DNA of 64,000 bases from Metopolophium dirhodum (GCF_019925205.1 NC_083566.1:11656001-11720000), one strand, 5' to 3'; positions 24,701 through 37,088 are shown, counted from the first letter of the stretch. Notes: generated from the sequence alone by a model not told the origin. Program-made: numbers and translations.

Positions 24701-25903
24701 ATCCAGACTTATAATCAAATATATTTTATATATTACTTTAGGGTTAAGGTTTCCTAAGTATAGATTTGTAGTATTTGGATCGCCTGAATCAAATGAACCT
24801 TTAATTTCATCAGGTTCAACCATTATTAAATCTAAACATAAATTTTAAAATATTATTTAATTCCTTAAAATTTTTAAATATATTATGTACTACTCTTAAT
24901 TTCAGGATCTTCAATTGTTTTTTGTAAAACTCCTTTGAATTTATGTCTTTCTTCTCTTTCTTCTTGAATCCTAATAATTCCAAAAATAAATAATTAATTG
25001 TTTCTTAAAAATGTATGATTATTCAGAAAATGAATACAAAAATGTAATAATGATGTGTTTTATAGTTACATTTTTAGTTCTTCTTTGAATAATTCTAGAT
25101 TACTTTTTTTCTTTTCACCTTCTTTTTTTTTCTTTGTAAGCATTCTTTCACTTTTACGTTCACCCATAAAACGAGAAAGGTCATCCGCTTTATCTGAGTC
25201 TGTATTTCCCCTGGCTTGAGGCTTGTATAATTTACCTTTTTCTCGAGTATCCTCCTCTATGTGATCAAAGTAATTAGCATCTATCAGCTAAAGTTTAATA
25301 TGTATTAAAACTTACGTCTTTTTCCAGCATCATATGTACCAGCTTTAACCCAAACTTTACTATTTTTTTTCCCTTCATTTTGAAAAGTTGCTACAAACTC
25401 TTCAAAGGCCTACAAAATTAAATGATATTAGAATTATCACTTTTTTTGACAGAAAATGTATCATCTAAATATTATCATTAGATAAGTTATTAATTACTTG
25501 AGCAGCAGCATGTTCTTCTTCTTTTTTTTTTTGTTCATTTAATTCTTTTTTTGATGGTTGAGTTTTTCCCATTGCTCCAATAGAAAATGCTTTGAGCTTT
25601 TGTTCTGCTATGTACTATACAAAAATAGATATTAGTCTATATTTTTTTAAAAGTTTACTGGGAAGCAGAATATGAATGTATTTATTGGATATTTTTTATA
25701 ATTGTTATGACTTATGAATTTGTATCAAGCGGTTTGTTAAGCGTGATATATTATTTTTATTGAATGGTCCAATTGATATTTTTAATTAAATGTTCTTTTT
25801 TTATTATTTTAAACAGGTATATACATTAAACAAAATTAGTATCACTATTCATTATAGAATATAGATTTTATCTTACCTTTTTAAATTGTCCCGAATCAGC
25901 CAT
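15706..25903 (-). CDS. U2SURP: U2 snRNP-associated SURP motif protein (SR140)
   Basis: Nineteen minus-strand exons: 25903-25877, 25614-25498, 25409-25316, 25256-25070, 24970-24894, 24831-24737, 24668-24503, 24440-24274, 23335-23276, 22999-22956, 22764-22660, 22567-22177, 22086-22007, 21939-21747, 21689-21473, 18601-18376, 16754-16586, 16172-16015, 15949-15706. They sum to 2,817 nt (938 aa) with all phases consistent. SR140 is a U2 snRNP-associated nuclear splicing factor. Domains in order: RRM (about 188-276, LYLGNLNPK and GRNCGFVAYM), proline-rich linker, SURP motif (about 340-400), CID-like helical domain (about 430-585), acidic DGxPL repeats (about 610-690), a Cwf21-type RAKLREVEVKVMQYQDELESG segment, and an RS-rich basic tail. 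The N-terminus is about 100 residues shorter than in human. The 2.9-kb and 1.6-kb introns before exons 16 and 17 are repeat-filled. Confidence 0.95.
17263..17772 (+). repeat. High-copy repeat family, short copy E in a U2SURP intron
   Basis: It runs from the gtcgctctgctgtacagtag module to the cactccgctcagaatctaa end, so both family ends are present in about 510 bp. It lies in the intron between U2SURP exons 16 and 17. Confidence 0.7.
18806..21360. mobile_element. Composite insertion in the U2SURP 2.9-kb intron
   Basis: The left end CAGTATCGGCCTGG and the right end in inverse (CCAGGCGATACTA), each next to a ggggcc(c) stretch, suggest one outer element. Inside is a full copy of the high-copy repeat. 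No transposase is readable and no target duplication is clear. Confidence 0.45.
18975..20712. repeat. High-copy repeat family, copy F with inverted ends
   Basis: Left end ggtgagtggattgcgctctg and right end agagcgacatccacttaccc are inverted. The inversion extends for about 130 bp (including cattgaattcaaatt and the ttctgag module). At about 19325-19400 a second family end (ttctgagtttaacgatgaat) is fused in, so the copy is composite. Confidence 0.65.
23137..23230. mobile_element. Possible very short foldback element
   Basis: CTCAATCCGACA at the left and GTCGGATTGAGT at the right are inverted, 94 bp apart, in a U2SURP intron. Without a target duplication this is tentative. Confidence 0.4.
23557..23970. 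mobile_element. TTAA-flanked foldback element in a U2SURP intron
   Basis: TTAA-GGTGTGTCCT at the left and AGGACACACC-TTAA at the right; inner inverted blocks continue (tggtgatacaaa against gtgtatcg). The TTAA flanks fit piggyBac-type insertion, although the symmetrical CTTAAGG context makes the exact edge uncertain. Confidence 0.68.
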
Positions 25904-26689
25904 GATTAAATTATTTAAATAATTAAATACACCTTACGTAAATAAAGCTTAACTACCTAGGTAAATAATTTAAAACGTAAACTAGTAATAAAATAAAAAC
26001 ATTAGAATCTATAAACAGTTTAGATCATAACTCATAAATTATTATTATTATCTACACAATATGAATTTTGTAAATATGTGTTCTAGAAACTACAGTAACA
26101 CTAATGGACATCATCAGCTCTAAATTATGTATCTTTTAGAATTATGTATCTTTAAACAACTGTAGTTACTATTTACTACATCGTAGCCACTGGACTGTGA
26201 ATTGTAAAGCGAAGTTTTTTTGTTTAAATCAATTAAAACTTATAAATTTAATTAATAAAAGTCAAATTAACATGCCGAAATTAACATAATACACAAAACA
26301 TCTTAAGCAATAAGCATAATGTACATTTTATTATTATTATTATTATTATACAACATACATAGAATATCTCATATTCTCATAGTATCACACTATCACAGTT
26401 AATAGATGTGATAATATTGTTATTCTTTAATCCGTGTCCGTCTAAAATCTGAATTATGATAACACAATTTGTTTGCACTTTGCTATGAATCGAACCGATG
26501 AGTGATGAGTGATGACCCTGTGAGTGACGTGTCGAAGGTAATATTTTGGAGCAATTGCTTCTTCAAAATTGTTGGTTGGTGGGTGGTGGTGGTCCCTAAC
26601 CTACCACAAAATACCTTACCACCGGTGGCCTAACCTAACCTAGGCCTAGGTGACTAGGTATATCGTAGAAATATCATATCCGATTATAC

Positions 26690-26885
26690 AAATCGTTACA
26701 AATGTACGCATATTTGGAAATTTTTAATTTAAACTTTTTTGATGAGTTGTAAATGCTGTTATAAACATCATGGTGGAGCGGTGGTATCTTGTATAAATTT
26801 TTACTCCTCACCAAAAATGAGTTCAACACGCCACTGGTGACTGTGTGAGTCGTAAACTGCGTGACCACTGCGCTACTCCGGCCCC
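26690..26885 (-). mobile_element. tRNA-derived SINE
   Basis: The minus strand opens GGGGCCGGAGTAGCGCAGTG, where TAGCGCAGTGG is a good RNA polymerase III A box. GTTTACGACTC about 25 nt later is a B-box-like block. A non-tRNA body and an A/T-rich end follow. The 73-aa frame here is its translation shadow. Confidence 0.65.
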
Positions 26886-27626
26886 AATAATGCATTTTAT
26901 TATAATTTATTAATTATTACGATTTATAGCATATTACTAAAGTAAAATTTAAAATACCTATTGGAAAATGTTGTGGGTAATCTTGTTTGCTCTATAATCA
27001 TTGATGAAAGTATGTCAGTACCTATGGAAATGAATTTCTCAACATCCATTTTTAAAATTACAAGACTTATAATAGTACCTATGTTATTTGTTAAGCTTTA
27101 ACAAAAAGTATAATTATTCATATTATAAAAAAAAAGAAACATTTTTTTAACTATTTAAAAATTATACAATCATAAATGTTTAATATTTATACCTAAGATT
27201 TAATAATTCAATAAAAGGTTCTATATTATACATTTTACAATTTATTTGTAGTTCAATAATAGTTTGCCATAGTAACTTGAAATTTGCATCAAATAGAAAT
27301 TTACTATTCACTATACAATTTTCAAAATAATTGTCTAATTTTAAGATATTTATAGGTATTTTAAATATTATATTTTTTTTTCGTACTTGTATGTATCTAT
27401 TACCTTATGTGTTTATGCTCAGTCAAAAAGTATGACAATTTAATACAAGATTTTACATAAGTGCAAAACGTAGGTACCTACTCGATAATGTATTTAAAAA
27501 ATATACAAAATACATGGACACATTTTTTTTATATAAATTTTGAAATTGTAGTTTTGAGTTTTTGACCAGATTGTAGATTGATTTGTAGAAATAAATTATA
27601 ACATATCTTAAGAAATTTAATTCTGA

Positions 27627-27816
27627 TCTGGTAGGTAAATATATCCTAGTATACTTAACTGGTTATAGTAATTATAATTTATAAGTTAGGATATTTGTAC
27701 CCACTAACCCCCTAAAATACATTTTTAATGTGGGAGTAAATTAATAAATATATTTATATATCCTAGCATATAATTAACGATCTGTTTAAAATATATTAGG
27801 ATATATTTACCTCCCA
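27627..27816. repeat. AT-rich foldback segment
   Basis: The block ggtaggtaaatatatcctag is inverted as taggatatatttacctccc 170 bp later, and further ggatattt...taccccc copies lie nearby. It is probably a miniature element. Confidence 0.45.
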
Positions 27817-27869
27817 AGTGAATTTATTTAGTAGGATATTTTTACCCCCCTCTTATATTATTGTGAATA

Positions 27870-28440
27870 AAGTAATTTATGTTTAACCTATTTACGTGGA
27901 ACCTTATTTTAAATTTTAAAGCTTAAGCTTTAAATCTTAGCTATAAAAGTTAAACATTTTATAAATTTTTAACTACAAAATAGTTATTAAATTTTAATTT
28001 TGATAAATTTTGTCGAAATTCGATCTTTAAATGCTTATCAAAAAAAATTGTGCCTATGTATTTTTAATATTTTTCAACTGCTATTGTATGGTGTATAGAA
28101 AATGCTAATATAAACATTCAGTCAACATTTCATGTGCCTAGTCTATGGTCATTTATTTTAGAGTTGCACTAAAAACCAAAATAAATTTTCTCAAAAACAG
28201 ATTTTGCTTAATTTTTCTTTTGTTTATCACGGCGCTTTTGAAAACTACTAGGACATTTTTACTTTTGACCTCCCAAAGTACCAACTAGATTCACTTTTCT
28301 ATCAGAAAAGATACTGTTGAAGAAAATCGAAGCATTTTTACTGTCCTGAAAGGTGATGACAGACACAAAAATAAAAAAAAACACACATCATTGTAAAATG
28401 AATACATTCATCGCTCCGCTCAGAATCTAAAAAAACACAC
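27870..28440 (+). repeat. High-copy repeat family, copy G
   Basis: Body and right end are as in the 48180-49616 copy, ending with ctccgctcagaatctaa. The last 50 bp (caatgtaaaa...cattc module) is repeated directly after it, to about 28480. Confidence 0.66.
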
Positions 28441-29263
28441 ATCATTGTAAAACAGTACATTCATTGCTCCGATAAGAATCGAATAGTACTGTATGAATAC
28501 TATATAGAAATCTGTCTATAATACACGGTCCATTATTATAGTAACGCATAGATTAGTAAAAAATAAAGTCTATAGAAGTATAGACTATAAGCACAGAAAA
28601 TATCTCGGATATTTATATATTATATTTATGATGTAGGTATATGAAGGAAAAGAAAATATGGTAAAAGTCTGGATTCCTATAGGTTTCATGGTTCTTTTGA
28701 ACAGATGTCGTTTGGAGCTTATGCATAGAACTCCATGTCGTAAATTGGTATTCGGCTATAACCATGGAAAAGAGATAACCTCAAAAACTTGTAATTTAAA
28801 TTTAAATGATAGTTATGAGTAGTCCGTGTTCTATTGGTATATATACTATAACTATATTATTATTTGTTTATTTAATCTGAATTCTGAAGAATCGTTGAAT
28901 TCTGAATTCTGAGTTTTTTACAGTTAGCTTTATATTAATATATTATAATTTATAGCTAGAATGTTTACCACTAATAATTAACTATTTATTTATTTTTAAA
29001 TTTAAGTATAAAATATATTACGTATGTAATTGTTGTATGTATAACGTTTACATTCATTACTAATAACTTGATTATTTTATTAACGACAAGTACAAAAATC
29101 ATTTTAGTTAGTGAACATTTTTAAATAACAAAAACGATTTGTAACCATTTTTAATAATTATTATTTTTATAATTCAATAAGTAATAAGTTAATATTATAA
29201 ATACAGAGGGGATTTTTGATTTAAGTGAATTTCAAACAATAGTATATACCAACCAAGTTAAAT

Positions 29264-31412
29264 ATGATTGGCGAGTCAAGATCAGAGTTTAGACTTAAGA
29301 ACCCACCAGAAGATGGAATATCCTCTGTAAAATTTGGACCTAGTTCATCTCAGTTTTTATTAGTATCATCTTGGGATTGTTCAGTTCGGCTTTATGATGT
29401 CCAGGCGAATAGCATGCGCACAAAGTATACACATGATCGGCCAGTATTGGATGTTAGCTTTCAGGTATAATAACTAAATTAAATACTATTCATTTTTAAA
29501 TTGATCACCTAGAAATTATTAATTTTAATGGTAAAAATTATGTTATGCATTTACAACAAATTTTTATGTAATATAAAAATGTAATAACTGATTATATTAT
29601 TTTTTAAGTATATTAAATGCTTAAATATTATGTATATTTGATTTATAATAGGATGCAGTTCATTCATTTAGTGGTGGTCTGGATAACAAGTTGAAAATGT
29701 ATGATTTGAATAGTAATTCTGGTAAATATTTATTTTTAATTTAGTAACATAAACTAAATTGAAATATTTCATTCATCAATTTAACTAATATTAAATTTCA
29801 GAAAGTGTCCTAGGCTCACATGATAATGCGGTACGCTGTGTTGAGTATTCGAATGAAGTGAATGTAGTTTTATCCGGTGGTTGGGACGGTAACGTTAAAA
29901 TGTGGGACACACGATCATCTCAATGTGTTGGAACCCTCCCCCAACCTGACAAAGTATTTGTTACATATTTTCATTTCAATTAGTAATTATTATTTTAACA
30001 TTTTATTTATAGTTACCAATAATTTTTTTTATTTAGGTTTTCACTATGAGTAATGTAGGTGAAAAGCTGGTAGTTGGCACTGCTGGGCGTAAAGTATTTG
30101 TTTGGGATTTAAGAAACACGGCATATATAATGCAAAGGAGAGAATCAAATTTAAAGTTTCAAACAAGATGTATTCGTTGCTCACCAAATAAACAAGGTTA
30201 TGTGTTAAGTAGTATTGAGGGACGTGTAGCTGTTGAATATTTTGATACAGCTCCAGAAATTCAGAAGAAAAAATATGCTTTTAAGTGTCACAGAATAAAA
30301 GATAATGATATTGAATGTATTTACCCGGTCAATGCTATAAGGTAATAAGTTTGCATACTTACCAATTTATAATTCTTTTAAATATTAACTTTTTATTAAA
30401 TCCGTAATTATACAGTGTTATAAAATTAATTACATAGTAACTTACCTAAGTACAACATTTTATCTATTTAAAAGTTTGTATAAACTTTAATTTAGAACAT
30501 GTCAGAATGATATAGTTTTTATCAGAAAAATGATAATATTTTTATTTTAAGTCAAATAATTATATCTAGTTACAAATGAATCTATAAAATAAAGTTAGTA
30601 GAAAATATTTATGTATATTCCAGCAATTTCAATTAACTTTTTTAGCTTTTTCAGTAAATTAAAGCATTTATTAATAGATACATTAAATAGCATTTGATAA
30701 TATACTCTAAAACCAGCATATATGAACATTTAATTTATTGAACATTTATGTACAAAAAAATAAAATCATGTAATTTGATTTTACAATAAATAGTACAAAA
30801 GTGTCAAAATGAGTAATGATGGATAATTCTATTTTGTTTCTTTTATGTTTTTCCCTCTCTAATATTTAAGAATTTGATTTTTTATTAGTTTTCATCAAGT
30901 ATTTAATACATTTGCCACGGGTGGTTCTGATGGATATGTAAATATTTGGGATGGTTTTAATAAAAAAAGATTGTGCCAATTTCATCGTTACAATACAGGA
31001 ATTACGTCTCTATGCTTTAGTCATGACGGTGAGTAAATGTTTATTTATATTATTTTATTTTAATTTATATTTTTATTTTGTGACTAATATTCCAACTCTT
31101 ATATAGTAGGTTTAATCTTTGTAATAACTTTTTTATTCTTTCAATTATTTTGTTTGATGAATCAGTAATATATTTTATATTTAATTTCTATTTAATTTCT
31201 TATGTATTAGTGACACTAGTGTTCAGTAATAACTTATAACTAAATAGAAAATTTAAAACAGTTTTGAAAATAAATTGAAAACTTTTATTTAAGGTTCATC
31301 TTTGGCTATTGGCAGTTCCTACATGTATGAACAAGACGTACATCCAGATCCAATACCTGAAAATAATGTTTATATTAGGTATGTTACTGATCAAGAAACT
31401 AAACCAAAATAA
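29264..31412 (+). CDS. Bub3: Mitotic checkpoint WD40 protein Bub3
   Basis: Six exons: 29264-29464, 29652-29721, 29802-29953, 30037-30341, 30889-31028 and 31294-31412. Together they encode 328 aa, the same length as human BUB3. Bub3 is a seven-bladed WD40 propeller that binds the GLEBS motifs of Bub1 and BubR1 and phosphorylated KNL1 at kinetochores, to enforce the spindle checkpoint. The opening blade (FRLKNPPEDGISSVKF, SWDCSVRLYD), the SGGWDGNVKMWD blade, the VGTAGRKVFVWDLRN blade, the EGRVAVEYFD stretch with the YAFKCHR motif, and the TGGSDGYVNIWDGFNKKR blade are all readable and typical of Bub3 rather than of its relative Rae1. The ATG at 29264 was chosen because the family N-terminus follows it directly. 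All joins are in frame. A candidate AATAAA lies at 31652. Confidence 0.96.
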
Positions 31413-31651
31413 ACATATTTCATAAATACCTAATTATTATACGCATTAGTATTGTGAGTTTGTTAATATTTTTAAATTAATTTACCACTTTTTCATTAAA
31501 TGTTTGGTATAAATATGATATCTTTGTGTATTCAAAATTAATTTTAGTTTGTCATAAAATAATGAATAGGAGATATTAAAATTTTTTTTTTAAGAGAACT
31601 GAAATTTTTAATTTGTAATCAAACTTCATTGTGTATAAACATGTTTAAATG

Positions 31652-31657
31652 AATAAA
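31652..31657 (+). promoter_or_regulatory. Candidate poly(A) signal of Bub3
   Basis: An AATAAA hexamer 240 nt downstream of the Bub3 stop codon. In such AT-rich DNA the hexamer is common, so use is only plausible. Confidence 0.3.
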
Positions 31658-31725
31658 ATAATGAATATTTTCAGTAGAATAATTAATTCTAGAAAATGTA
31701 AGTTTAAAAATATTTAATGTACTTA

Positions 31726-31960
31726 TCTATATATTATATATATGTATGTAATATGTATAAATGTATGTTCGCCTCTGTCTGTAATTAATTGACTCAAAAA
31801 CTACTGGATCGTTTTCATTAAAAGTTATGTCAAGAAATTCCATGAGACTTGGATGGTGTTGATAGTTTCATAGTATCATGAAAAATTAATATGGTCGGTG
31901 TAATCTATAATGATGCAGATGATTACAACGTTAATTTCAAGGTACCAGCAAAATGCCTCA
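31726..31960 (+). mobile_element. Helitron-like 5' end (truncated)
   Basis: After A it begins TCTATATATTATATATATG, then carries ttcgcctctgtctgt and aaaactactggatcgttttc, the usual opening of insect non-autonomous Helitrons. No 3' hairpin and CTRR end was found. Confidence 0.5.
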
Positions 31961-32405
31961 TTTTGTATGTACATTAATATAATTACATCTGGTTATAACA
32001 ACATATTTTTTATAGTTTCTTGGCTGTTGCTATAGATGATACTGACTGTATTTGTTTTGTTTAAATATAAATGATTGCCACTGGTTACATATTATATTAC
32101 TACCTATTATAAATAGGTGTTATTTAAAATGGCAAATTCATTTTTTAGAAAACAATTCTTTGACAGGCCACACTGTACAGTTAGTAATGTTTAATAATAT
32201 TATGTATAATTAGTCCTTATTAACTGTTTGAAACACATTAATACATAACATTTTCAATTACTTTATGACTGGGGTTATATTATATTGTATTAAATATATG
32301 TAATTCTTAAGTTTTTATTTAATTTATACTGGGGTTTGCTAAAAAACTACACATTTCTCTGTATTATTTATATTTAAGTTTTTAACTAATATTAAGCTAA
32401 ATACA

Positions 32406-32742
32406 TTATAGCAAACAATTCTGATATTGGTTAAATAGTGTTGAAAACATATTATCTGTAGAGGAAGTCACCAAAGGGTGGTTGGGGGAAGAATTTTCAA
32501 AAATTAAATTACCTTTTTGTTTAGCTAAATATAATAAGTTTGATAGCTTATACTCAAAAGTGTATTTTATACGAATAAAAAAATATTTAAATATATTATA
32601 TAAGCTTAAAAATCAGTTAAAAGATGTACTGTCTTTAAATTATAAAACTAAATACAAAGGTCAACTGTTTATGTGGCGCCAAGTTCTTCAAACGGGTGAT
32701 CCTTTCGTCAAAATACTTACCAACATTTTCCACCTCGTATAA
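32406..32742 (+). other. Unrecognised open frame between Bub3 and PCGF3
   Basis: A frame opens after a TGA near 32421 and runs to a stop at 32740, with an ATG at 32482 that would give 86 aa. The product is Lys/Tyr/Leu-rich (NYKTKYKGQLFMWRQVLQTG) and its composition looks more protein-like than random AT-rich frames nearby. I do not recognise it. It could be a small gene, a last exon or a transposon relic. No promoter or splice partner is obvious. Confidence 0.25.
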
Positions 32743-34003
32743 ATTATTAATTATAACAAATTTTATTTTATTTTTAATTCAATTATATCAAATGTTTTAT
32801 ATTATTTTAATCAATGTTATACAATATTTTAACTATCGATAATAGTCATGATAACCAATAAGTACCATATTTTTAAATGTCCAATTACCTTTGACCCAAC
32901 TGTTTAGTAAAATTAAATATTTTTTTTTAAGAATATACATAAATTTGAAATATATACTGCATACATTTTATTTGTGTTGTACCATTAAATTGTTTTGAAC
33001 ATACAATTTACAGAAACCACATGCTGGTATGACATCCTCTTAGTATACTTATAACATGGATGTGGGTGTTATCCACTATACATTATTTATTACTCTTAGG
33101 TTTTATCATACACCATGAAGGGTGGGGTGAATTGATATTCAGTTTTACAAGGTTATTAATAGAACATACTTTATAGTCACTCATAAATAATTCCATTTTT
33201 ATTTATGTGCAAATTAAAGATACTTATAAAATTAACTACAAAATGTTTGTATCAAGTAAAATTATTTGATAAACATTAAATAAACATTGGTTGTAAAATT
33301 ACTCATCTGTCTAAAATAATGAAATATTTTTTTTTTAAAATATTTATTTATTATTTGTATTTATTTCTTTTACCCTTGAAAATGTTGCTAATTAGTGACT
33401 TTTTCTGATGTAATTTGCAATTAACGTATTTTTTATTAAATATACTTGTACGTTTTATGTTGTTTAACTTATTAATAATAATAATACAAAAATAAATAAA
33501 TACAAGATATATAAACACATAGGTACAATTATTTAAAATAATTGTTATCATAATTTACATTCTAAATCAATACAATTAATACAATAATACTAATTAAATG
33601 CAAAATATGTATTAATAAAAAATATTTATAAAAAATTAGTAACTGAATAATGCTGATATGATCTTTTGTAATAATTTTCCTAATTTATAATCATAAACCA
33701 TACATTTTATAAAAATAAAACCCATTCAATTTATTTTATAATATATTTAGACAAATATATTAATTCAAAATTGGAATAAATAATATGTATATTACATACA
33801 ATCTATATTTTTAAGACTGTAAAAGTTAAATAAACATATTAAAATTTTTTATGTATTTAATTAAACCTTAGTAATTTCAACTTTAAAATTTACATTAAAT
33901 AAATTATTATTTTTAACTTAAATGAACAGATACATTATAAAAAAAAGTTGTACATGCGATAAGTAAAAGATACAATACTGAATAAGACAGATCAAAAAAT
34001 AAT

Positions 34004-35063
34004 TTACAAATCTAATTTTGGCCTATACTGAAGTTTTAAAGGAGGTTCTCTGAATCGCCATCTTGTTACATATACAAATTTAAGAGTGTGGTCTTTCCCC
34101 AACAATTCATCATTACACAAGATGTCAATCTGAAAAAACAAATTAAATATGCAAATATTATTTTATTTTTTTTTATTAGCTTTTAGAAAAAACCATTACA
34201 GCTCAACAATTATGCAAAAATAGCAATACAAGTATACAAATATGAACAATATTGTTTGAAATATAGTTAAATGTTACTAACGTCTCTGTATTTATCTGAT
34301 CCATCAAGTACTTTCACAGCGATGAACTTTTTAAGATGTGTAATAGTGGCCTGAGATGACACTCTTAGGAACTTTTTCTTTAATGACTTCAAGTGTGATG
34401 CAACACATTCCAAACCGATATTTACCTTCATAAAGTAATTATAGTTAAAAAAAATAATAAGAAGGAGTTTTAATAATAAGTTTGATATTAAACATAACAA
34501 AAGGGTGTTACTTGTTCATCTGTTCTATGGTAGTCAGAATCTGCTGCTGCTTGATCTTGTGCTGTTTTATCATCATCAATTTCAGTACCAGCCGGGACTT
34601 CTTTAGGATATGGTAAGCCTCTGATTCTATAAAATTCTCTTTCACGCTTTGTTTCATCTAATTCAAAATTAAAATGTTTTATACTTTTATTTATTATTTA
34701 TAATTTTCTAGGTTATTTCTTTAGATTTATATACCCAACTGAAGCCCAGGTACTAATTTAAATACAATATCCTGCATCGTACGATCAAAACTTATATACT
34801 GCAATGGATGCGATTGATGTATAACAATTTGACAAGTAGGACAACTGTTGTTCTCTTCTAAATGTTTCACAAGACAGCTTTTGCAAACTAAAAAAAAAAA
34901 ATAAATAATTATAATGTTAAAAATATAAATATTTTAATATAAAATGTAGGTACAAACATGTATGTAAACATTCTGTTACAGTCGTAGCATCCACTAAATA
35001 CCCTCTACATATTTTACATGTAATATGACAATTCAGAGTTTTTAATTTAATCAGTTTTTCCAT
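34004..35063 (-). CDS. Polycomb group RING finger protein 3-like (PRC1.3 subunit)
   Basis: Five exons: 35063-34958, 34887-34735, 34657-34512, 34425-34282 and 34129-34004. They encode 224 aa in consistent frame, matching the size of PCGF3 and Drosophila l(3)73Ah. PCGF proteins pair with RING1 to make the H2A ubiquitin ligase of non-canonical PRC1. The C3HC4 RING finger is complete: C16, C19, C32, H34, C37, C40, C51 and C54. It is followed by the family signature HQSHPLQYI and RTMQDIV.KLVPGLQ. The C-terminal RAWUL ubiquitin-like domain occupies about residues 140-222, with CNDELLGKDHTLKFV and TRWRF near the end. The first intron needs an uncommon donor, gtttgt, but the alternatives break the frame or the HTFCKSC motif. 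PCGF3 versus PCGF5 cannot be settled by eye; PCGF3 fits better. Confidence 0.94.
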
Positions 35064-37088
35064 TATTTTCCACAAAATCACAAGTTAAAAAATCGTTTAA
35101 TAAAAAATGTCAAGTAGGATAAAATGACCATTAACCATAAATAATAAATATTATATTATAATTACTAATGTTATCGAATTTAGAATTATTCACAGTTCTC
35201 ACTTTTTAGAGATAAAGATATTCTCGTTATCATTTATCCCTGTGAGGGAACGGAACTAAAAATAGTGTTGCCAACTATCATTATTAAAAAGAAACGATTT
35301 TACTGATAATGAGTGTTCTAAAAAGTTGTAGTGATCCTATTATTTATTCTATGGATGATTATATAATATTTTATTCTGTGATTTTACTGTCGATATTTGA
35401 TAATAGAATTCATGGTTGTTTTTGCCTGTTGGCTGTATTATATTGTTTTGAAAGATAATTGAAAATTGAAACTTCAAAATTTTTTTTTATTAAATTTGTG
35501 GAATTATGTAAAAAAATGTAATGTATAAAACAATAAGATTATGTGACTATTTTGAAGTATGTCAAATGAGGGAATACATTATTAAGAAATACTATTGATC
35601 GGGATCAATTTAAAGGTAAATGTACTAATATTTTAAAATAATGTTCATACTTGCCTTTATTCTATAGGTAATTTTTACTATTACTATTCATTAAAAATCC
35701 ATTTACATCATGTTTATAATAAACAATAACAATTCAATTTTAACTAATTAATTTTCTAGTTTTGATTTTACCTAATACATTAAATTGTTTTACTTTTTTG
35801 TACTTATTTTTATTGTATTTCTAATAATTAAATACAAAATCTGAATTCAAAGTGAATTTCACATTTCTTCTATATAGGTAGTGATTTAAATTAAAATATT
35901 CATTAATAGGTTCATTAAATGGTGGTATGTTATTAAAAATTAATTTAAATAATATTATACTTATGAATTGTTTATGCTGTGTTGCATAAAAAATAAATTT
36001 ATAAACATTAAATTACTTTTTTGGACCTATGCAATTCAAATTTGGGGATGTCCTAAGCCATCCCAAAATTTGTACTATACAAGACTTCCAATCCATCACT
36101 CTCTGTATTATCTCTTTTGGATCTTTTAATATGTATCTAATTGCACACTTCAAAATTACTTTACAATAGAATTAGTAAATCAATTAGCTACAAAACATTA
36201 TAAAAAATGTGTTTCAAATTTCAGACTTGTAACTCTTTAATCGATTAACTTGCATCCAATACACTCCCTGGAAATCCCCCTAGTTGATTTCAAAGAAAAT
36301 GGTGTTAGGATGTGTTGGATGATTAAATCGGTATATTTACCAATTATAATTAACCAGAAAATAAAATAATAATGCTGGGTTCAATAACTTGATGTATTGT
36401 TTTATATGTATATAATATCAGTAGCATAGCTATGGGTGGTTTTAGGTGTTTAACCTCCCTCCCCACATTGACATTTTCCCCCCTAAAAATGTATTATTTA
36501 TTATTTATTATTTATTAACGGTAAAAAATTTGGATTAGACACCCCCCCCTCCCCCCCTTCTCATTTCATAATCCTGGCTATGCCACTTTATAATGTTGTC
36601 TAATTTGCTCAATATGTCTCAAAGCATAGGTAGATAGTGAATATTTTTTTATAATATAAAAAAACATTTTAATGAATCAATCACTATTTAACTAATGGTC
36701 ACTTAATCATGATTTATGGCTATGAGTTAAATACATGGTGAACCATTGAATTACTAAATAATTGCACGTTAAACTCGTCATTAATGCATTTAATACATTT
36801 TAGTTCTTACCAATTAACTAGTCATTAATATAAAAAAAACAATCACTCTAGGCACCTATGTTTCATTTCTGAATTTCACATAAATATATTTATTATTATG
36901 TTGGTATATATAATATTTAAATTACTATGTAGAATATTAAATATAGTTTTATAAGTATAACAAATAATATTAATTAACAATTTGCACCTATATTTGATTT
37001 TATAAGCTAAGTAATTCCATCAATTTAAATTTGATTGCTAGTTATTTCGGTAAATAAAAAATATAATTTAATTTTTGTTTAGTGTGTA
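35064..37088. other. Head-to-head gap between PCGF3 and HERC1
   Basis: AT-rich, with one hAT miniature element and no exon that I can support. It must hold both promoters; no TATA or initiator stands out above the base composition. Confidence 0.5.
36419..36588. mobile_element. hAT-type miniature element
   Basis: Left CAGTAGCATAGCTATGG and right in inverse (CCTGGCTATGCCACTT). The 8-bp flanks TATAATAT (36411-36418) and TATAATGT (36589-36596) match at seven positions. It has internal poly(C) tracts and is 170 bp long. Confidence 0.82.

Larger units (their letters stand above)
25904..29263. other. Head-to-head gap between U2SURP and Bub3
   Basis: It must contain both promoters but no recognisable core element. 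It holds a tRNA-derived SINE, an AT-rich foldback segment and a high-copy repeat piece. The CCTAACCTAACC at about 26631 is too short to mean telomeric repeat. Confidence 0.5.
31413..34003. other. Convergent gap between Bub3 and PCGF3
   Basis: It contains both 3' UTRs, a Helitron-like 5' end at 31726 and an unassigned 86-aa frame. A relic of the TTAA-type foldback family (ggtatgacatcctctta) lies near 33026. The rest is plain AT-rich DNA. Confidence 0.5.

Noticed and set aside
26335..26349. TTA repeats as a tandem array of interest
   Set aside because: A short microsatellite in AT-rich DNA.
26631..26645. CCTAACCTAACC as an interstitial insect telomere repeat
   Set aside because: Only two to three units, which is within chance.
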